A stretch of DNA of 64,000 nt from Enterococcus sulfureus ATCC 49903 (GCF_000407605.1 NZ_ASWO01000003.1:186001-250000), one strand, 5' to 3'. Positions 23,057 through 34,633 are shown, counted from the first letter of the stretch. Numbers and translations are program-made. Notes: generated by a model from the sequence alone, not told the origin.

Positions 23057-24280
23057 GTGAAACAACAACGCTATATTGTCGCAACAGCAGGAGTCTTATT
23101 GCATTTGATGATCGGTTCGGTGTACGCCTTTAGTGTCTTTTCCGTACCAATCGCGATGAAAACCAACTGGTCTGAATCTTCTATCTCACTTACGTTTAGT
23201 TTAGCGATTTTCTTTTTAGGAATGTCTGCCGCGTTTATGGGAAGAATAGTCGAGCGTTTTGGTCCTACAGCAACTGGAACATTATCTGGAATCTGTTATG
23301 GAATAGGGACGATTTTAACGGGTGTGGCGATCTATACTAACGCATTATGGTTATTGTATTTAGGATACGGCATTATCGGAGGACTTGGGTTAGGTGCGGG
23401 ATATGTGACGCCGGTTTCCACTATTATCAAATGGTTCCCAGATAAACGTGGTCTAGCAACAGGTCTGGCGATTATGGGGTTTGGTTTTGCTGCATTACTA
23501 ACAGGTCCAGTCGCGCAACAATTGATGGAAAGTATCGGGCTTGTGAATACTTTTTATGTCTTGGGGATCGTATATGGAGTCGTAATCGTGACCGCAGCAC
23601 AATTTATTAAACCACCGCAAACGAAAACAATAAAACAACATATCGATACACAGGAGATGACTGCCAATCAAGCAGTAAAAACACCGGCTTTTGCTTTTTT
23701 ATGGTTGATGCTATTTATTAATATCAGTTGTGGAATCGGCTTAGTATCTGCCGCTTCCCCTATGGCTCAAGAAATGACCGCGATGTCTCCAAGTGTTGCT
23801 GCATTTATGGTAGGGATTTTAGGATTATTTAACGGATTCGGCCGTCTGATTTGGGCTACCTTATCTGACTACATTGGGCGCCCAATGACGTTTACTGTGA
23901 TGTTCATCGTCAATATCGCGATGTTCTTTAGTATTTTGACATTAGGAAATATGTATCTGTTTGTCTTAGCCTTTTGTTTACTACTTTCTTGCTATGGAGC
24001 AGGCTTCTCTGTGATTCCTGCTTACCTAGGAGATGTTTTTGGGACAAGAGAATTAGGCGCGATTCATGGCTATATTTTAACTGCTTGGGCAATGGCTGGA
24101 CTAGCAGGTCCGATCTTATTATCTTATATGCATGAAAAAACGGGCAGCTATTTAAGTTCATTAGCTATTTTTATCGGATTGAACTTGATCGCAGTAACGC
24201 TCTCTGTCGTTATTCGTCGCTATTTACCTGCAGCAACTACAAAATCTACAGAAAAAATGGTCTCTACAAACGAATTGTAA
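23057..24280 (+). CDS. OFA-family MFS transporter (oxalate/formate antiporter-like)
   Basis: A 407-residue carrier with twelve helices. The N-terminal GSVYAFSVFSVPI (~20-32), the GIIGGLGLGAGYVTPVSTIIKWFPDKRGLATG stretch split across helices 4-5, and NGFGRLIWATLSDYIGRP in the second half match the OFA subfamily, which moves small carboxylates. The substrate is not predictable; oxalate metabolism genes are not nearby. GTG start at 23057 after CGGAGGGG. Monocistronic, ended by the hairpin at 24284-24327. Confidence 0.85.
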   Translation: MKQQRYIVATAGVLLHLMIGSVYAFSVFSVPIAMKTNWSESSISLTFSLAIFFLGMSAAFMGRIVERFGPTATGTLSGICYGIGTILTGVAIYTNALWLLYLGYGIIGGLGLGAGYVTPVSTIIKWFPDKRGLATGLAIMGFGFAALLTGPVAQQLMESIGLVNTFYVLGIVYGVVIVTAAQFIKPPQTKTIKQHIDTQEMTANQAVKTPAFAFLWLMLFINISCGIGLVSAASPMAQEMTAMSPSVAAFMVGILGLFNGFGRLIWATLSDYIGRPMTFTVMFIVNIAMFFSILTLGNMYLFVLAFCLLLSCYGAGFSVIPAYLGDVFGTRELGAIHGYILTAWAMAGLAGPILLSYMHEKTGSYLSSLAIFIGLNLIAVTLSVVIRRYLPAATTKSTEKMVSTNEL

Positions 24281-24283
24281 GCA

Positions 24284-24327
24284 AATACGCATGATTTAGT
24301 GTACACTAGGTCATGTGTATTTTTTTG
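24284..24327 (+). terminator. Terminator of the OFA transporter gene
   Basis: A long hairpin centred on TAGTGTACACTA, with outer ATAC/GTAT pairing and seven T residues after it. Confidence 0.8.
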
Positions 24328-24438
24328 AGTAAATTTAAATAAAAACTAGTAAAAGGGTTTCATCACATAGATTATTTTAATAAAATAACGATAGAATAGC
24401 TTATGGGATCCAGTACTCTGATGAAAGGACGATTGCCG

Positions 24439-25461
24439 ATGAATAGTCAAAAACGGATTTTAACGATTTTTTTCGATCTATTAGAAGGAAAAACATTAAC
24501 TAAAAGTGAGTTAAAAGAAACCTATGAAACAGGGGACTCGACTATTCAGCGTGATATTCGTCTGATCAATGAGATGCTAAATGATCAAACCTATACAGAA
24601 GAAGACGACATCCCTGTGACGCAACTAGAGCGTGGGCGTTATCAATTAAGTGAAGGACTCAAGTTCCATAAATTATGCTTTACTGATACAGAATTACTCG
24701 CGATTTTAGCCATTTTACTATCTAGTCGTGCATTAGATCGCGAAGAGATGAAACCAATCGTGGATAAGCTGATCAAATCCGCAAATGATTCTAAACGTTT
24801 AGAAGAGCTATTAAAGAATGAAAAAATCTTTTATGAAGGTGTACCCGATCATCCGGTTTTAGATCGGATTGCATTTATTGCTGATTGTGTGATCGAAGGC
24901 AATGAAATCGAATTTACTTATACGAAAAATGGGCAAACAGAAACCTTGCGACGTATTCCTAAAGCGGTTTATTTTTCTGATTTGTATTTTTATATGATCA
25001 GTGCTAAAGAAACTGCACAAGACGATAATGATTTATTGGCGTTAAATAAATTTCGCATCAATAATATGGTTGATCCACAGATCGTAGAATCGCAATATCC
25101 AGGCTATGAAAATTGGAATGAGCGCTTTGAAGGAAGTATTTTACGTCGGCAAACCAATTATCCTTTTTTTGGAAAACCAATCAAACTGGTCATCGAGTTT
25201 TATCATGATCCAACTTATGTTTTGGATCGATTTCCTGATTCGAAAATCGTTGAAAAAAAACCGGGTATGTGTCGCATTGAAATGAATGTTAACGATGGGT
25301 ATGGCATGCGGATGTGGTTGATGAGTCAAGGACAAATGGTTAAAATTATTCGCCCGCTTTATATGCGGCAATATCTTTTAGATGAAATGAAAGCAGCTTT
25401 AGCACATTATGATCGAGCGATTGTCGAGCATCAAACACAAGAAAATTTACGCTTGCTATAA
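24439..25461 (+). CDS. WYL-domain transcriptional regulator
   Basis: A 340-residue protein with an N-terminal winged helix (SQKRILTIFFDLLEGKTL then a recognition helix DSTIQRDIRLIN, ~1-55). The WYL part lies in the middle (IEFTYTKNGQTETLRRIPKAVYFSDLYFYMIS), followed by a WCX-like C-terminus. Such regulators bind a ligand, possibly a nucleotide or nucleic acid, through WYL. The frame opens at 24403, but ATG 24439 has AAAGGA upstream and fits the family start. It is followed closely by the DUF998 gene (21 bases), a likely operon. Confidence 0.8.
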   Translation: MNSQKRILTIFFDLLEGKTLTKSELKETYETGDSTIQRDIRLINEMLNDQTYTEEDDIPVTQLERGRYQLSEGLKFHKLCFTDTELLAILAILLSSRALDREEMKPIVDKLIKSANDSKRLEELLKNEKIFYEGVPDHPVLDRIAFIADCVIEGNEIEFTYTKNGQTETLRRIPKAVYFSDLYFYMISAKETAQDDNDLLALNKFRINNMVDPQIVESQYPGYENWNERFEGSILRRQTNYPFFGKPIKLVIEFYHDPTYVLDRFPDSKIVEKKPGMCRIEMNVNDGYGMRMWLMSQGQMVKIIRPLYMRQYLLDEMKAALAHYDRAIVEHQTQENLRLL

Positions 25462-25482
25462 AGTGGAGAAAAGAGGACAAAG

Positions 25483-26130
25483 ATGATCAAACGATATTTT
25501 TGGTATTGGCTTTTAGGATTTGTAGCCGTTGATTTTTTAACTCCATATGTTTTAGCCTTTTTTTATCCAGGTTATCACCCATTACGACAAGTCATTAGTG
25601 ACTTAGGCGAAAAAGGAAGTCCAGTGGAAGCGACATTTGGCTGGTTGTCTGTAGTGTCAGGCTTTTTGTTATTACTAAGTTTACCGGGTCTTACAGCTTA
25701 CTTAAAACAGTTTGCCTCTACAAAAATCAGTCTATTGATTAGCGTATCTTTGGCTATTTTTGCACTGGGTCAATGTATATTATCTGGTATTTTTAGTGTG
25801 GATCGTGATGCGGAAACATTACAGTACTCGATGATCATTCATCAAGTAGGTTCTGCATTAGGCAATGTCGGGATGTTAGGTTTTCCTTTACTAGTCAGTA
25901 TCGTAGCTTACAAATTTAACCATAAACGTGCCTATTGGTTTTTAGGATTATTTATTTTTTCGATTGCTTTGGCTTCATTGAATGGATATGCTCAAGCACA
26001 TGGTTGGATTTATAAAGGTGTTTATCAGCGTTTATCGATGATTGCGATGTATTTACCCATTGTATTTGTCTTAGTTGATACGTATACAAAACGGACAACA
26101 TTTATCCATAAAAAAACGCATGCTCTTTAG
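25483..26130 (+). CDS. DUF998-family membrane protein
   Basis: A 215-residue protein with six hydrophobic helices and the family's opening FFYPGYHPLRQVISDLGEKG (~26-45), typical of DUF998 proteins of unknown role. ATG after AGAGGAC. The stop codon lies in the loop of the terminator hairpin 26111-26147, so gene end and transcript end coincide. Probably co-transcribed with the WYL regulator. Confidence 0.8.
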   Translation: MIKRYFWYWLLGFVAVDFLTPYVLAFFYPGYHPLRQVISDLGEKGSPVEATFGWLSVVSGFLLLLSLPGLTAYLKQFASTKISLLISVSLAIFALGQCILSGIFSVDRDAETLQYSMIIHQVGSALGNVGMLGFPLLVSIVAYKFNHKRAYWFLGLFIFSIALASLNGYAQAHGWIYKGVYQRLSMIAMYLPIVFVLVDTYTKRTTFIHKKTHAL

Positions 26131-26147
26131 TTGAGCATGCGTTTTTA
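26111..26147. terminator. Bidirectional terminator containing both genes' ends
   Basis: AAAAACGCATGCTC pairs with GAGCATGCGTTTTT across a seven-base loop that holds the DUF998 stop codon; the convergent gene ends at 26145. Confidence 0.9.
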
Positions 26148-26702
26148 ACGATGAAAATAACGTTTTAATCTAGGTAGATGCAACAGCCAAGCGACTAATA
26201 AACAAGAAATGACTTTATCCAATCCATTTTCTAAAACGGAAGACCAGTAAGTTGCCATAAACATATTTTCACCAGAACGATGGAGTATTGAAACGACTAG
26301 ATTGGTCATTGTACGAGAAAATGAGTACCCCCCATAAATCATCAAGCGTAAAATTGTACTGACAAAGGAAGCTAAAATCGCGGAGGTCAATCCAGCGATA
26401 ATCGCTCGTAGGTAAGTGAATTCTTTTTTTGCAAACCATGAAATCACGATTGCAATGACAGCACTAAATAAAGCAAAAGGAATCACGGCTGGACCAAAAA
26501 AAATCCCGGCAACTAGATTGGTCGTTACTCCAGTTAAAATCCCATAGCGCATCCCGAACACGACTGAAATAAATACTGTTCCGATACAATCTAAAAATAC
26601 AAGTGGCAACTGAAAGGTGACAACAGTTAAACTCAATACGATGTTAAATAACACTGCAAATGAACAAAAAATCAGTGGACGTAATTGTGTACGTTGATTC
26701 AA
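26145..26702 (-). CDS. ECF transporter S-component (substrate unknown)
   Basis: A 185-residue membrane protein with five to six helices. It shows the region VFLDCIGTVFISVVFGMRYG, then GVTTNLVAGIFFGP, typical of small substrate-binding components of energy-coupling-factor importers of the CbrT/vitamin type. The frame is open to 26780, but TTG 26702 follows GAGGAG at eight bases and removes a cysteine-rich non-homologous start. No ATPase or T-component is nearby; Lactobacillales use a shared ECF module. The vitamin or metabolite carried cannot be told. Confidence 0.65.
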   Translation of the reverse strand: MNQRTQLRPLIFCSFAVLFNIVLSLTVVTFQLPLVFLDCIGTVFISVVFGMRYGILTGVTTNLVAGIFFGPAVIPFALFSAVIAIVISWFAKKEFTYLRAIIAGLTSAILASFVSTILRLMIYGGYSFSRTMTNLVVSILHRSGENMFMATYWSSVLENGLDKVISCLLVAWLLHLPRLKRYFHR

Positions 26703-26872
26703 ACAACAAACTCCTCTACAATGACATGATGTGTAAATAATATCAAAATTTTTTTTAAAAGAAAAGTAGAAAGTGTACAATTTTATTTAAAGTCAGTTTT
26801 TTATCCTCAAGCGAATAGCTATAGTTTTGAAATAAAATTCGTTATACTATATACGTGAACATATAGAAGTAG

Positions 26873-28841
<1,969 letters not shown>

Positions 28842-28847
28842 ATAAAC

Positions 28848-28886
28848 AAAGAGGGTGTGACAGATTTCTGTCACACTCTCTTTTTT
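28848..28886. terminator. Bidirectional terminator after frmAB
   Basis: AAAGAGGGTGTGACAGA pairs with TCTGTCACACTCTCTTT (one mismatch) followed by T run. Confidence 0.9.
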
Positions 28887-29757
28887 AGACATATTGTTTG
28901 AAAAAAGCCAGTTCATCTAAGTTGCATACTTTTGCAATAGCTAATTTTTGATCCACATGAAATACATGTCCTAAAGGCGAGCCATCTGGCTGAGCATAGC
29001 ACGTATAGAGCGTAGGGATTTCTAGTGCGACTAAGCGTTCATGCAGACGAGGTGCAAGGTCTTTTAGAAAATCATCTGTGGCCGTCATTAAAAATGTTGG
29101 AGGAAAGTTGCTTGTTAAGTGTGCTTCTACTGGGAATTGTTGGACGATCTTTTTTGGATCGACGCCTTCAAAATAATAATCAAAGGCTTCTTGAGGAGTG
29201 TCTTCTTCCCCCATAAAATAGTGCCCACAGTTTAAACCAACTGCTTGAAATTGCAGATTTGGTACAGTGAAATCAAATAAAGCTGCATATTCAGGATTGC
29301 TCACAATCGTCGCGTATTGCTCCGTTAACTGTCCACCAGCGCTATCTCCTAATAAAACTAAACGTGTTGGATCGATAAAATACTCATTTTGATGATCTAA
29401 AATAAAGTGCATGACTTGATTGGTGTCTTCTAAAGGAGCAGGATAGGCATGCTCAGGGGCTAAACGATAATTGAAATTCACTACAGTAAACCCTTGTGTA
29501 GCTAAAAACATCGTATAAAAACGGTACAATTCTTTATCCCCGTAACAAAATCCACCACCATGGATACTAATGATCGTAGGCAGAGGTGCTGTAGTGCCTT
29601 TTGGATAATAGATATCGCATAAATTGTCTACACCATAAGGACCATAAGCAAGATCACGGTGAATGACTAAGGTTTCAGGTTCGATCAATCCAGCATCGCG
29701 TAGAGCATCATGTTTCGCAGCTTGTGTGCGAAAGGCTTCAATCTCAGTTCGATTCAT
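28885..29757 (-). CDS. Alpha/beta hydrolase, HSL-type esterase
   Basis: A 290-residue cytosolic esterase/lipase. The oxyanion motif HGGGF (~66-70), nucleophile Ser in LLGDSAGGQLTEQ (~135-147), Asp in TATDDFLKDLAP and a C-terminal GHVFHVDQ with the catalytic His place it in the hormone-sensitive-lipase (family IV) group. The substrate is probably a short-chain ester. ATG after AAAGGAAG; monocistronic. Confidence 0.85.
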   Translation of the reverse strand: MNRTEIEAFRTQAAKHDALRDAGLIEPETLVIHRDLAYGPYGVDNLCDIYYPKGTTAPLPTIISIHGGGFCYGDKELYRFYTMFLATQGFTVVNFNYRLAPEHAYPAPLEDTNQVMHFILDHQNEYFIDPTRLVLLGDSAGGQLTEQYATIVSNPEYAALFDFTVPNLQFQAVGLNCGHYFMGEEDTPQEAFDYYFEGVDPKKIVQQFPVEAHLTSNFPPTFLMTATDDFLKDLAPRLHERLVALEIPTLYTCYAQPDGSPLGHVFHVDQKLAIAKVCNLDELAFFKQYV

Positions 29758-29865
29758 AAAAGTCTTCCTTTCTTTTTGAAAACGTTATCTTTAGTATACT
29801 CGAAATGTTTTAAGAACAAAAGCCGAAAAATACTGTGAAAAAATTCATTAAATGTAAAATAACGC

Positions 29866-29894
29866 TTGTCAAACGAATCAATTTCTCCTACACT
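29866..29894 (+). promoter_or_regulatory. Promoter of the iron-siderophore ABC operon
   Basis: TTGTCA (29866-29871), 17 bases, TACACT (29889-29894), directly followed by the Fur-type palindrome. Confidence 0.6.
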
Positions 29895-29907
29895 TAGAAC
29901 AATGAGA

Positions 29908-29924
29908 TTGAGAATCATTCTCAA
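29908..29924. promoter_or_regulatory. Fur box
   Basis: TTGAGAATCATTCTCAA is a perfect 8-1-8 palindrome matching the Fur consensus core (GAGAATCATTCTC). It lies at and just after the start of transcription, so iron-loaded Fur would block the operon. Confidence 0.8.
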
Positions 29925-29930
29925 CAAGAG

Positions 29931-30899
29931 GTGGAGGTGAGGAATACGATAAAAAAATTAGCAGCGATTATACTCTTGCTCAGCTTAAGTTTTCTCTCAC
30001 TAATTATTGGTACGAAGGAACTTTCACTGCACGAATTGTTCCTAAGCGATCATGATCAGTGGTTTATTTTGATTCAAACTCGAATTCCACGGACGATTAG
30101 TTTGGTATTCGCTGGCGCAATGATCAGCATTGGCGGACGTGTGTTGCAACATTTGATGCAAAATCGTTTTGTATCTGCCAATACGATTGGCATGATGGAC
30201 AGTGCCCGCTTAGGGATGTTGATTGTGATGTTGTGTCTGCCAAATGCGTCGATCTTTATGAGAACCGGTGTCGCATTTTTATTTTCGTATGCAGGCGTGT
30301 TGCTATTTTTGGGCTTAAGTCGCTTTTTGCCACGGGGAAATCCATTGATTTTACCGTTGACAGGGATCATGTTTGGCAACGTCATCGGAGCGATTGCATC
30401 TTTCTTTGCCTATCAATACCAGCTTGTTCAAAACATCATCTCTTGGTTACAAGGGAATTTTTCGATGGTAATCAAAGGTCAATATGAACTGATTTATCTC
30501 ACAATACCTGTATTACTGGCTGTTTATTTTTTAGGCTATCAAATTACCGTGGCCGGTTTAGGTGAAGAAGCCGCTACTGCATTTGGTTTATCTTACCAAC
30601 GATTATTGTGGATCGTTTTGGCATTAGTCGCTTTAGGAAATACTTCTGTATTGCTACTAGTTGGGAGTGTTCCTTTTTTAGGGATCGTTGTCCCAAATCT
30701 TGTCGCATTATATTTTGGTGATCACGTAAAGCATACGATGTGGATCACTGCAGTATGTGGAAGCAGCTTACTTATCGTGTGCGATTTGATTGCACGACTT
30801 GTCATTGCCCCTTATGAATTGCCTGTAAGTGTCGTTGTCGGCTTGGTTTGTGGTACATTATTTTTATTTTTGTTATTTAAAAAGGGGGTTCGTTCATGA
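29931..30899 (+). CDS. Iron-siderophore ABC importer permease 1 (FecCD family)
   Basis: A 322-residue permease with eight to nine helices. It has the family's opening LSLHELFLSDHDQWFILIQTRIPRTIS region, GAMISIGGRVLQHLMQNRFVS (~62-82) and a C-terminal GSVPFLGIVVPNLVALYFGDHVK (the loop contacting the ATPase). This pattern fits the YclN/FatD/CeuB type for catecholate or petrobactin-like siderophores. GTG start after AAGAGGTGGAG; the next gene overlaps by four bases (ATGA). Fur box directly upstream. Confidence 0.85.
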   Translation: MEVRNTIKKLAAIILLLSLSFLSLIIGTKELSLHELFLSDHDQWFILIQTRIPRTISLVFAGAMISIGGRVLQHLMQNRFVSANTIGMMDSARLGMLIVMLCLPNASIFMRTGVAFLFSYAGVLLFLGLSRFLPRGNPLILPLTGIMFGNVIGAIASFFAYQYQLVQNIISWLQGNFSMVIKGQYELIYLTIPVLLAVYFLGYQITVAGLGEEAATAFGLSYQRLLWIVLALVALGNTSVLLLVGSVPFLGIVVPNLVALYFGDHVKHTMWITAVCGSSLLIVCDLIARLVIAPYELPVSVVVGLVCGTLFLFLLFKKGVRS

Positions 30900-31849
30900 G
30901 GAAAACCCTCTATCTGTATATAGGTCTAGTAAGTTTAGCTATTTTTCTTATTTTATTTTATTTATCTTTTCATACGTATGGCAATTGGTCATTTGCTTTA
31001 TCTCTTCGTGGTAAACGAGTGATGGCCTTTATACTTGTTGCCTGTGCGACAAGTATCAGTACGATCGCCTTTCAGACTATTACGCATAATACTTTGTTGA
31101 CGCCTGGAATTTTAGGGTTCGATCAAATCTATGTATTGATTCAGACGTTATTTTTCTTTTTTCTAGGAGGAAGTACAGTCTTACAAAGTCATTCTTTACC
31201 TCAGTTTTTAGGGAGTATTTTTTTAATGGTCTGTTTGAGTACAATACTCAGTTTTTTATTATTAAAAAAAGCAAATGGAGATATTTTTTTAGTCTTGATG
31301 GTCGGAATCGTGTCTGGAACGATTTTTTCGAGTATCAGTACGGCGTTACAAGTCGTCATGGATCCAAATGAGTATGATCTATTGCAAAGTAAGTTATTTG
31401 CTAGCTTTGGTCAAATCGATACGCAACATTTTTTCTGGGCTACGCTATTGATCGTCGTGGGCAGTACGATTCTTTTTTTACTCGCTCCAGAATTAGATGT
31501 AACGCACTTAGGTAGACATCATGCAACGGTTTTAGGTATCGATATGAACTGGTTGCAAATCATTGTGCTAGCCAGTGTCGCAATACTTTCAGGGACAGCA
31601 ACAGCACTCGTAGGCCCGACTATCTTTTTAGGATTTATCGCTGCCACACTTAGTTATCAGTTATTTAAAACCTATCACCATCGTCTGTTATTTATGGGAA
31701 GTACACTGATTAGTATTTGTTTATTAGTTGCCGCACAGATCTTAGTAGAACAAATTTTTGCGTTTAATGTGACGATCAGTACCGTGATTGAATTTACAGG
31801 TGGAGGGTTGTTCTTGCTAAAAATCATCCATGAAAGGAGTCGCACATGA
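30896..31849 (+). CDS. Iron-siderophore ABC importer permease 2 (FecCD family)
   Basis: A 317-residue partner permease (YclO/FatC-like). It has RGKRVMAFILVACATSIST (~38-56), FQTITHNTLLTPGILGFDQIY and the coupling region TALVGPTIFLGFIAATLSYQLF. It starts in an ATGA overlap with permease 1 and ends in another with the ATPase gene, so all three are made in equal amounts as one complex. Confidence 0.85.
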   Translation: MRKTLYLYIGLVSLAIFLILFYLSFHTYGNWSFALSLRGKRVMAFILVACATSISTIAFQTITHNTLLTPGILGFDQIYVLIQTLFFFFLGGSTVLQSHSLPQFLGSIFLMVCLSTILSFLLLKKANGDIFLVLMVGIVSGTIFSSISTALQVVMDPNEYDLLQSKLFASFGQIDTQHFFWATLLIVVGSTILFLLAPELDVTHLGRHHATVLGIDMNWLQIIVLASVAILSGTATALVGPTIFLGFIAATLSYQLFKTYHHRLLFMGSTLISICLLVAAQILVEQIFAFNVTISTVIEFTGGGLFLLKIIHERSRT

Positions 31850-32604
31850 TTCAAAGCGAACATTTATCAAAACAGATTCAACGAAAAGAAATTTTAACGG
31901 ATGTGACGACTACGATTCCAAAAGGCAAGTTAACTGCTTTTGTGGGTCCAAATGGAGCAGGAAAGAGTACTTTTTTAGCTACGATCAGTCGGTTAACAGA
32001 TTATGATTCAGGCGAGATCTATCTAGAAGAAGAAATGATCCAGCGAGTCAAACCCAAACAATTAGCCAAACGTCTTGCATTTTTAAAACAAAGTAATCAC
32101 ATTGCGTTGCATATTACGATCGAAGAGCTTGTCGGCTTTGGACGTTACCCTTATACGAGAGGACGTCTGACAAAAGAAGATCAACGTATCATCGATTGGG
32201 CTATGGAGAAGATGACATTAACCGCAATCAAGCAACGATCGATCCATACCTTATCAGGTGGACAACTACAACGAGTATATATTGCGATGATTTTAGCACA
32301 AGATACGGATTATATTTTACTCGATGAACCTTTGAACAATTTAGACATGAAGCATGCCAATCAATTGATGCATGTTTTAAAAGAACTGGTTGAAGTTGAT
32401 CAAAAGACGATTATTATCGTGTTACATGATATCAATTTTGCAGCCAGTTTTGCGGACTATGTGATCGCAATGAAAGAGGGCAAGATCATGGCAGAAGGAG
32501 AGACGAGTAAAGTCATCACCTCGACCTGTTTATCTGATTTATACGATTTACCAGTTACCGTACATGAGCTAGAAGGACAACTTATCTGTACGTATTTCAA
32601 ATAA
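31846..32604 (+). CDS. Iron-siderophore ABC importer ATPase
   Basis: A 252-residue FepC/YclP-type ATPase. Walker A is GPNGAGKST (~34-42), the Q-loop LAFLKQSNH, signature LSGGQLQR (~136-143), Walker B YILLDEPLNNLD (~157-168) and the H-loop VLHDINFA. It powers uptake by the two preceding permeases. Confidence 0.9.
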   Translation: MIQSEHLSKQIQRKEILTDVTTTIPKGKLTAFVGPNGAGKSTFLATISRLTDYDSGEIYLEEEMIQRVKPKQLAKRLAFLKQSNHIALHITIEELVGFGRYPYTRGRLTKEDQRIIDWAMEKMTLTAIKQRSIHTLSGGQLQRVYIAMILAQDTDYILLDEPLNNLDMKHANQLMHVLKELVEVDQKTIIIVLHDINFAASFADYVIAMKEGKIMAEGETSKVITSTCLSDLYDLPVTVHELEGQLICTYFK

Positions 32605-32620
32605 AAAAGGGAGAATGAGT

Positions 32621-33553
32621 ATGAAAAAAATATGGAGTTTGATCATCATCATGAGTTTAGGAATGGTTGTAGCAGGCTGTCAGAAAACGAGTGCTACGAC
32701 TGAGAGCAATGAAAAAACAGTTGAAGTGTTGGACAGTACGAACCAAAAAATCACAGTACCTGCCACGCCTAAAAAAATCGTCGTATTTGATAGCAGCTTG
32801 TTGGATACAGTTGATGCACTAGGTGAAGGAGACAAGGTCATTGGTGTACCTGTCAAAAATCTACCAACTTATTTAAAACAGTACGGTGATCGTGAATCTG
32901 TTGGCGGTGTCAAAGAGCCCGATTTAGAAAAAATCAATGCATTAAAACCTGATTTGATTTTGATATCATCTCGACAAGCAGATTTTAAAGACGAATTAGC
33001 AAAAATTGCACCAACTGTTTATTTGGCAACGGATATCAAAGATAGCTGGAGCTCTGCACAAAAAAATATTGAAACAGTCGCGACCTTGTTTGGCAAAGAA
33101 AGTGAAGCGAAAGCAAAAATTGCTAAGATAAAAACGAGTATCGATGCTTTAAAAACTAAAGATCAAGCGTTGAATGCACGTTCATTGGTCGTGATGACAA
33201 ATGAAAATAGTTTGTCGGCTTTTGGTCCAGGTTCACGTTATGGTATTGTGTATGATACATTTGGATTAACGCCAGTCGATGAGACATTAGAACCATCGAC
33301 ACATGGTGCAAGTATTTCTTATGAATATATTTTAGAAAAAAATCCAGACTACATTTTTGTCGTCGATCGTACGAAAGCTATCGGTGGTGATCAAAGTACG
33401 ACGAACCTCGCAGACAACGAATTAGTCAAACAAACGAATGCGGGCAAAAATAACCATGTGATTACACTTGATCCACAAGTTTGGTACTTAGCTGGATCTG
33501 GTTTAGAATCATTGCCGATTATGATCGATGAAATTTCAAAGGGACTAAATTAA
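32621..33553 (+). CDS. Iron-siderophore-binding lipoprotein
   Basis: A 310-residue class III solute-binding lipoprotein (YclQ/FatB/CeuE type). The signal peptide ends in MVVAGC with the lipidated Cys at residue 20. Two periplasmic-binding (Fe/B12) lobes follow, with IVVFDSSLLDTVDALG, EPDLEKINALKPDLILISSRQ and a long bridging helix near 170-190. ATG 32621 is preferred over 32615 because GGGAGA needs room. Last gene of the Fur-controlled operon. Confidence 0.88.
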   Translation: MKKIWSLIIIMSLGMVVAGCQKTSATTESNEKTVEVLDSTNQKITVPATPKKIVVFDSSLLDTVDALGEGDKVIGVPVKNLPTYLKQYGDRESVGGVKEPDLEKINALKPDLILISSRQADFKDELAKIAPTVYLATDIKDSWSSAQKNIETVATLFGKESEAKAKIAKIKTSIDALKTKDQALNARSLVVMTNENSLSAFGPGSRYGIVYDTFGLTPVDETLEPSTHGASISYEYILEKNPDYIFVVDRTKAIGGDQSTTNLADNELVKQTNAGKNNHVITLDPQVWYLAGSGLESLPIMIDEISKGLN

Positions 33554-33597
33554 AACAAGACAAGATAGATTAAAAAATCTATCCTGTCTTGTTTTTT
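33552..33597. terminator. Bidirectional terminator
   Basis: A 20-bp stem (33552-33571 with 33576-33595, one mismatch) flanked by A and T runs, shared with the convergent M42 peptidase gene. Confidence 0.9.
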
Positions 33598-34633
33598 AAT
33601 GTAATGGATGTTCAATATAAGCACAAAGTAACTCAAACGTGTGTTTAAGCGCATCTACATGTGTGCGTTCCATTCCGTGGCTACTTGCAACGCCAGGTCC
33701 GATCAAAGCGGCACGAATATTGGCGCCACCGCGTAAAGCCGCTGAGCCGTCACTACCATACATTGGGTAGATATCGACTGCATAGGAGACTTCTTTTTGT
33801 TTTGCCAGTTCGATCAAATGTGTTGTCAACTCATAGTCGTAAGGTCCAGATGAATCTTTAGCACAAATCGATACATCGTATTCGGTACAAGCGAGATCTA
33901 AACCGATACAGCCCATATCAACGGCTAATAATTCTGTGATCTCTTCAGGAATCCAAGAGGCACCGTGACCAACTTCTTCATAAGTTGAAAAGATAAAGAT
34001 CAAGTTTGTTTTGGCACTCAATGTTCCATTTTTTAGTTCACGTAAAAGACTTACAAGCAGTGCTACAGACGCTTTATCATCTAAGAAACGTGATTTTACA
34101 AAGCCATTTTTTGTCACGACGACTTTTGGATCGTAAGCGACAATATCTCCATTTTGGATTCCTAAAGCGTCAACGTCTTCTTTAGTATTCACTTTTTCAT
34201 CTAGTTTTACAAATAGGTGATCAATGTCTCGCTCTTTAGTAGCCGCATCAGGAAAGACATGGATCGAAGGAGCATCAGATAAAATAGTTCCTGTATAGAC
34301 TTTGCCGTCACGTGCGATGATTTCACAATATTCACCATCTAGAGTAGGTGTCAATGGACCGCCTAATTTCGTTAATGCTAATTTACCTTCTGGAGTGATC
34401 GAACGAACCATTAATCCTAATGTATCGACGTGGCCACTTAATGCACGAGTGGTTGTTTGGTCTTCACCTGTAACAAAGACAAGAAGATTTCCTTTTGGTG
34501 TCGTCGTTGTCTCAAATCCGATTTCTTCGATTGTGTGGCGTAAAAAATCGATCGCATTTTTTGTATAGCCAGTCGGACTATTGATGCTCAATAATTCTGT
34601 TAAAAAATCAAGTGTCGTTTCTTGTTTAAACAT
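33596..34633 (-). CDS. M42-family metallopeptidase (glutamyl aminopeptidase-like)
   Basis: A 345-residue di-metal aminopeptidase. Metal and catalytic residues are seen in SGHVDTLGLMV (~61-71), FLDDKASVALL (~180-190), IFSTYEEVGHGAS (Glu-Glu, ~210-222), the Asp of LAVDMGCIG (~235) and YGSDGSAALRGG (~307). This is the PepA/YsdC/FrvX-type pattern. It trims N-terminal residues from peptides in the cytosol. ATG after AAGGA; its own transcript. Confidence 0.88.
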   Translation of the reverse strand: MFKQETTLDFLTELLSINSPTGYTKNAIDFLRHTIEEIGFETTTTPKGNLLVFVTGEDQTTTRALSGHVDTLGLMVRSITPEGKLALTKLGGPLTPTLDGEYCEIIARDGKVYTGTILSDAPSIHVFPDAATKERDIDHLFVKLDEKVNTKEDVDALGIQNGDIVAYDPKVVVTKNGFVKSRFLDDKASVALLVSLLRELKNGTLSAKTNLIFIFSTYEEVGHGASWIPEEITELLAVDMGCIGLDLACTEYDVSICAKDSSGPYDYELTTHLIELAKQKEVSYAVDIYPMYGSDGSAALRGGANIRAALIGPGVASSHGMERTHVDALKHTFELLCAYIEHPLH

